Assembly: GCA_943362175.1 (NCBI GenBank) | Contig: CALRIU020000007.1 | Coordinates: 1-64,000, forward strand | DNA length: 64,000 nucleotides | Reading direction: 5' to 3' | DNA from: UBA4416 sp943362175 | GTDB taxonomy: Bacteria; Bacteroidota; Bacteroidia; B-17B0; Aurantibacillaceae | Shown here: positions 60,695 to 64,000 of the stretch, piece by piece | Numbering within the stretch: position 1 is the first letter of the stretch | Layout: every line of letters begins with the position of its first letter | The notes under the pieces: generated by a model | Told to the model about the DNA's origin: nothing | The model's input: the letters and a program-made list of their open reading frames with translations, nothing else | Database searches by the model: none | Made by a program: the position numbers and the translations under genes

Positions 60695-60741
60695 TTTGGA
60701 GATTCGGAATAATTATTTACTTTTACTTTGTAATTCAAAGT
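60695..60741 (+). promoter_or_regulatory. Promoter with overlapping palindrome upstream of the XrtN genes
   Basis: TTTG at 60695-60698 and TACTTTTA at 60718-60725 (7 of 8 bases of the -7 consensus) are 19 bases apart. Directly after it, ACTTTG-TAATT-CAAAGT (60725-60741) forms an inverted repeat around the expected transcription start, and TACTTTG repeats the half site. This layout fits a promoter controlled by a repressor or regulator that binds the palindrome. The ATG of the VIT gene is 40 bases further on. Confidence 0.5.
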
Positions 60742-60781
60742 ACTTTGATAATAAAATTAATATCCTAACGTTTATACGATC

Positions 60782-63328
60782 ATGACAAACTCCTCCGATG
60801 AACCTGCTTACAGAAAGGCCTACTGGATCGGCCTTGCCTTTACGATTATTTCCTTTTCCATATACCTGTTCGGCATACTGGGCAAGCAAGACCTTAACCT
60901 GAGGTCTTTTCTTTCGGGTATGTTCATTCTCAATTTCATTTTCACATTTTTGTATGCGGTGATCCTGTTAGGGTTCAAACTTAGCTACAGTAGCCCAAGA
61001 CCCAACATCACCCAAGGCTGCTGGGTAAACCTGGTGGTGCTCTTCACCATCAGCGCATTTTCATTAAACCAGGAAATGCAGGTGTTCGCCCGCTTCCCGT
61101 TATGGCTCAATATATATACCTTACTGATGGTGGCGGTATTTTTTGCCTACCCTTTTGCCAGGAATTTTACAAAGCCCTTTAAGATCCTGCTGTATACGTT
61201 CACGGGAAGCGCCCTTGTGCTTTCACTTTACATGACGATCTTCCTGTGTCCGCTGATGCCCCTATCGCTCCTGGTGTTCTGGTTCTTCGGGATCTCGCTG
61301 CATAGCTTCGTGCCTGCCTTATGGCTGCTGATGCTCCTCCTGTTCCTCTTCCGGAAAAACGAAGACGGCAGGCTCCGCCATTTCGCCTGGATCGGCGCTT
61401 TTATTCCTGTCTGCTTCCTGGCCATTTACCTGGTCCAATGGAATTCCATTCAAACACAAATCAAGGATCTTGTTTCGGCAAAACATGTACAGCTCAGCAA
61501 CCAGCTTCCCCATGCGGTACAGCTGGCGCAGAAACTGCCTTCGGATCCTTTGAGCGAAACCATCATGATCTCTCCTTTTAAATCGCAACGTTTCTGGGGC
61601 GATGATTTCAACTTTAACGGCGCAGGCGAGCAGAAATTCCACGACCCGCTGTCGTTGGTAGCTATTGCGCTGCTCGGCGGAATCGATATCGACGAGGCAA
61701 CCGTAGAGACCTTCTTAAATATCCGCCGCGACTACCGCCACAAAACCACGCGCAAGCTTTGGTTGGGCAACAGCCTTTCTACAAGCTCCATTGCCACCAA
61801 CATCCAGGTATTCCCGGACTACAGAATGGCTTACCATGAAAAGACATTTGTGATTCATAACAGCCCGGATAAGAACAGGGATTTTTGGTTTAGCAATGAG
61901 ACCCAGGAAGCGCTTTACACGTTCCATGTTCCCGAAGGAAGCATTGTGACCTCGCTCTCCTTATGGATTAACGGTAAGGAACAGAAATCTCGTCTGAGCA
62001 CAGTGCAAAAAGCCGATAGCGCTTATACACAGATTGTAGGTGTGCAGCGCAGGGACCCGGCCGTAGTGCATTGGCAGGAAGGGAACCGGATTAGCGTCAA
62101 TGTATTTCCCTGCACCACAGAAGAAGACCGGACGTTTAAAATAGGCTTCACCACTCCCTTATCGGTCAAAGAAGGAAAGCTCTGGCTGGAAAATATCTGG
62201 TTTGAGGGACCTGATTTCAATTCGACGCGTGAAACAACCCGCATCCTCCTGGATGGAGGAAAGGCTTTACTGACAGAGGTTCCGGACGATCTTAAAAAAA
62301 ACGCACAGGGGAATTACGAATATTCGGGAGACTACAGGCCTTACTGGGAAATCCCGATGCAACTCGTTGCCTTGTCCTCACAGGCTTTCCGCTTCAACGG
62401 CAACAGCTATCAGCTGCAGGAGCTGGAACATGAAGGCTATCGCGCAGAGCTCTCCTCCATTTACCTGGATATCACCACTGCCTGGACCAAAGAAGACTAT
62501 GAGCAGATCCTGGCGGCATCAGCCGGGAAAAAAGTCATGGCCTGGTTGCCTGAAAAAACGGAAATTACCGGCGAAAACAAAGAGCTGGTATGGGAAGCCG
62601 CCAGCAGGAATCAATTCTCCATGCCTTTTCTGTACGACATTGCCTCGCCCGAAAAAAGCCTGGTCGTCACCAAATGCGGTGCCTCCTCTCCTATTCTGGC
62701 TGATCTGAAAGACAGCGATTATGGCATCAAAACAACAGACTATCTGCAGGCGCAACAATACCCGGTACACCTGCTCAACATTGGTACGGAGCTTTCTCCC
62801 CTGTGGCGATCGCTGGTAGAGCTTAGGCTCGTGAATTACGAAGCCCTTGCGCCGAGGCATGCGGCTGATGCGATCCGAAGCGGAACACTGAACCGTGTGC
62901 GGGAAGACAGCATGCGGGTTTCCCTGAATGAAAGCCATTTGAGCATTGTGAAAACTGCTGTTGCGGACAGCAGCCGGGGCGGAAGCGCACCCGATCACCT
63001 GTTGAGGATGTTTGCCTACAACGATATCCTGAGGCGTGTGGGAAAAAACTATTTTAAGAAAGAGCGTTATGAAAATGCGCTCTTCCGCGAAGCCGAAGAA
63101 GGCTATGTGGTAACGCCTGTCACGAGCATGATCGTTCTGGAAAGCGAAGCGGATTATCAGCGCATGGGCATTGATGAAAACAGCAATACCGTCGGAAATG
63201 CCGGCATTATCAGTGGTGGCGCTGTTCCGGAACCGCATGAATGGCTGCTCATCGGGCTGGTGCTCTCCCTGATCCTGCATCACCTCTACCGTAACAAAAA
63301 GCTGAGTGGAAGCTATTTTAGAAAATAA
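60782..63328 (+). CDS. XrtN-system VIT-domain protein with PEP-CTERM-like tail
   Basis: An 848-residue protein in three parts: about seven membrane helices (residues about 13-220), a central region with a VIT (vault/inter-alpha-trypsin) domain (about residues 365-470: F-H-V-P-E-G-S-I-V-T-S-L-S-L-W-I-N-G-K then V-F-P-C-T), and a C-terminal sorting signal of PEP-CTERM type: P-E-P-H-E-W, a hydrophobic helix L-L-I-G-L-V-L-S-L-I-L, and a basic end R-N-K-K. This is the layout of the VIT partner of exosortase N in Bacteroidota. The next gene overlaps it by 23 bases. Confidence 0.88.
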   Translation: MTNSSDEPAYRKAYWIGLAFTIISFSIYLFGILGKQDLNLRSFLSGMFILNFIFTFLYAVILLGFKLSYSSPRPNITQGCWVNLVVLFTISAFSLNQEMQVFARFPLWLNIYTLLMVAVFFAYPFARNFTKPFKILLYTFTGSALVLSLYMTIFLCPLMPLSLLVFWFFGISLHSFVPALWLLMLLLFLFRKNEDGRLRHFAWIGAFIPVCFLAIYLVQWNSIQTQIKDLVSAKHVQLSNQLPHAVQLAQKLPSDPLSETIMISPFKSQRFWGDDFNFNGAGEQKFHDPLSLVAIALLGGIDIDEATVETFLNIRRDYRHKTTRKLWLGNSLSTSSIATNIQVFPDYRMAYHEKTFVIHNSPDKNRDFWFSNETQEALYTFHVPEGSIVTSLSLWINGKEQKSRLSTVQKADSAYTQIVGVQRRDPAVVHWQEGNRISVNVFPCTTEEDRTFKIGFTTPLSVKEGKLWLENIWFEGPDFNSTRETTRILLDGGKALLTEVPDDLKKNAQGNYEYSGDYRPYWEIPMQLVALSSQAFRFNGNSYQLQELEHEGYRAELSSIYLDITTAWTKEDYEQILAASAGKKVMAWLPEKTEITGENKELVWEAASRNQFSMPFLYDIASPEKSLVVTKCGASSPILADLKDSDYGIKTTDYLQAQQYPVHLLNIGTELSPLWRSLVELRLVNYEALAPRHAADAIRSGTLNRVREDSMRVSLNESHLSIVKTAVADSSRGGSAPDHLLRMFAYNDILRRVGKNYFKKERYENALFREAEEGYVVTPVTSMIVLESEADYQRMGIDENSNTVGNAGIISGGAVPEPHEWLLIGLVLSLILHHLYRNKKLSGSYFRK

Positions 63329-64000
63329 TACCGGACAGCGCCTGCCCGGCAGGTACAAAGACTGGCTCCTGCCTGCTCTCGCATTGGGGGCTTCCGTATA
63401 CGTGCTGAAAGACTATTTCGTACCGGGCATACAGATTGCGCTGGCCATGCTCATGGCCCCTTTTGTGTTCCGGGTAAAGACGCCGGGCAGCTATTCATAC
63501 AGCTATGCCGTCGCCGCAGTAGTCTTCCTGGTCTTACACTATTACCTAACGGTTTCCGTTCTGCTGTTCCTGAGTGCCGGATGCCTGCTGCTGTTCAGCA
63601 TTTCCTGCCGCACAGGCCGGTTGGGGATTTTACCTTTCCTCTTTCTCATCAGTATTTCGCCGGCGCTTAAATATGCGGTGAGTGTCTTTACCTTTTCCAT
63701 CCGTTTGGAGCTGAGCAAATATGCTGCTTTTATGCTCAACCGGATCGGGATGGCCGTTGAAAATAAAGGCGCTTATTTTATCATGCCCGATGGCTATAGC
63801 TTTAGCGTAGACACGGCCTGTATCGGCCTTAACCTCTTCAACACCGGCTTGTGTCTGATGATCATGCTGGTGAGCTTTTCGCAACAGCGTTCCAAAAAAG
63901 ACCTGGGTATTTTCCCGCTCGCTGTCGCATTTGGGGTGACCGCGCTTTTGCTGGTACTGACGAACCTCCTGAGAATTGTGGCCATTGTCCTGTTTCGCTC
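63306..64000 (+). CDS. xrtN: Exosortase N (XrtN), 3' end beyond the window
   Basis: A polytopic membrane protein read from a GTG at 63306 (no ATG is suitably placed; the next in-frame ATG is about 47 codons in). It carries the exosortase catalytic Cys (Cys172 in D-T-A-C-I-G-L-N) and the Arg motif (Arg223 in N-L-L-R-I). The third conserved residue, a His, would lie past the right edge of the window. Exosortases cut and process PEP-CTERM-type tails, here most likely the tail of the overlapping VIT protein. The gene is incomplete only because the window ends. Confidence 0.9.
   Translation, partial: MEAILENNTGQRLPGRYKDWLLPALALGASVYVLKDYFVPGIQIALAMLMAPFVFRVKTPGSYSYSYAVAAVVFLVLHYYLTVSVLLFLSAGCLLLFSISCRTGRLGILPFLFLISISPALKYAVSVFTFSIRLELSKYAAFMLNRIGMAVENKGAYFIMPDGYSFSVDTACIGLNLFNTGLCLMIMLVSFSQQRSKKDLGIFPLAVAFGVTALLLVLTNLLRIVAIVLFR

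Overview
This window comes from a Bacteroidota chromosome. The evidence is a secreted metalloprotease with a type IX secretion C-terminal tail, an exosortase N (XrtN) gene next to its VIT-domain partner, Bacteroidota-only families (DUF4271, DUF5777), and promoters of the TTTG-N19-TAnnTTTG type (best seen in front of clpP). A Chitinophagales/Cytophagales-like lineage is likely but cannot be fixed from the sequence alone. G+C is near 47-48% by eye, except in one A+T-rich gene at 52.4-53.0 kb. I saw no rRNA, tRNA, transposase or CRISPR array.

Layout. 0-2.6 kb: a DCC1-like thiol oxidoreductase, two paralogous small membrane proteins and a SAM methyltransferase. 2.7-7.7 kb: a hypothetical protein, clpP with its own promoter and terminator, a secreted two-lobed aspartyl protease, a 25-bp direct repeat enclosing palindromic repeats, a 2H RNA ligase-like protein and a PP2C phosphatase. 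7.8-15.4 kb: free-methionine sulfoxide reductase, an acyl-CoA synthetase coupled to mutY, YceI, DUF5777, DUF4271, hemD (with a long histone H1-like N-terminal extension) and rnpA. 15.6-18.5 kb: a small secreted protein, an ECF sigma/anti-sigma pair, and divergently a Cys-containing membrane-anchored protein plus a lipoprotein truncated hemoglobin. 18.5-22.3 kb: folC and a TonB-ExbD-ExbB set. 22.5-27.4 kb: VOC and SRPBCC proteins, the multidomain DNA ligase D, and small proteins.

27.8-52.4 kb is one export locus. On the minus strand a membrane-fusion protein, a small secreted coiled-coil protein, an ABC ATPase, seven tandem full-length MacB/FtsX-type permeases, a second ABC ATPase and a TolC-like outer membrane protein form a run of about 21.5 kb. 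It is transcribed away from a divergent NtrC-type sigma-54 regulator and histidine kinase. A long imperfect inverted repeat sits in front of the export run.

52.4-56.6 kb is an RNA-repair-like island: RtcB RNA ligase, two RlaP-type nucleotidyltransferases (overlapping genes) and an A+T-rich HEPN-like protein. 56.8-64 kb holds the T9SS metalloprotease, a folded intergenic repeat, and the XrtN sorting pair; exosortase N runs off the right edge.

The candidates most worth following up are the seven-permease array under a sigma-54 two-component system, the RtcB/RlaP/RlaP/HEPN island, the H1-like tail on HemD (echoed in LigD and in a decayed fragment at 27.6 kb), and the membrane-anchored globin next to the ECF pair.
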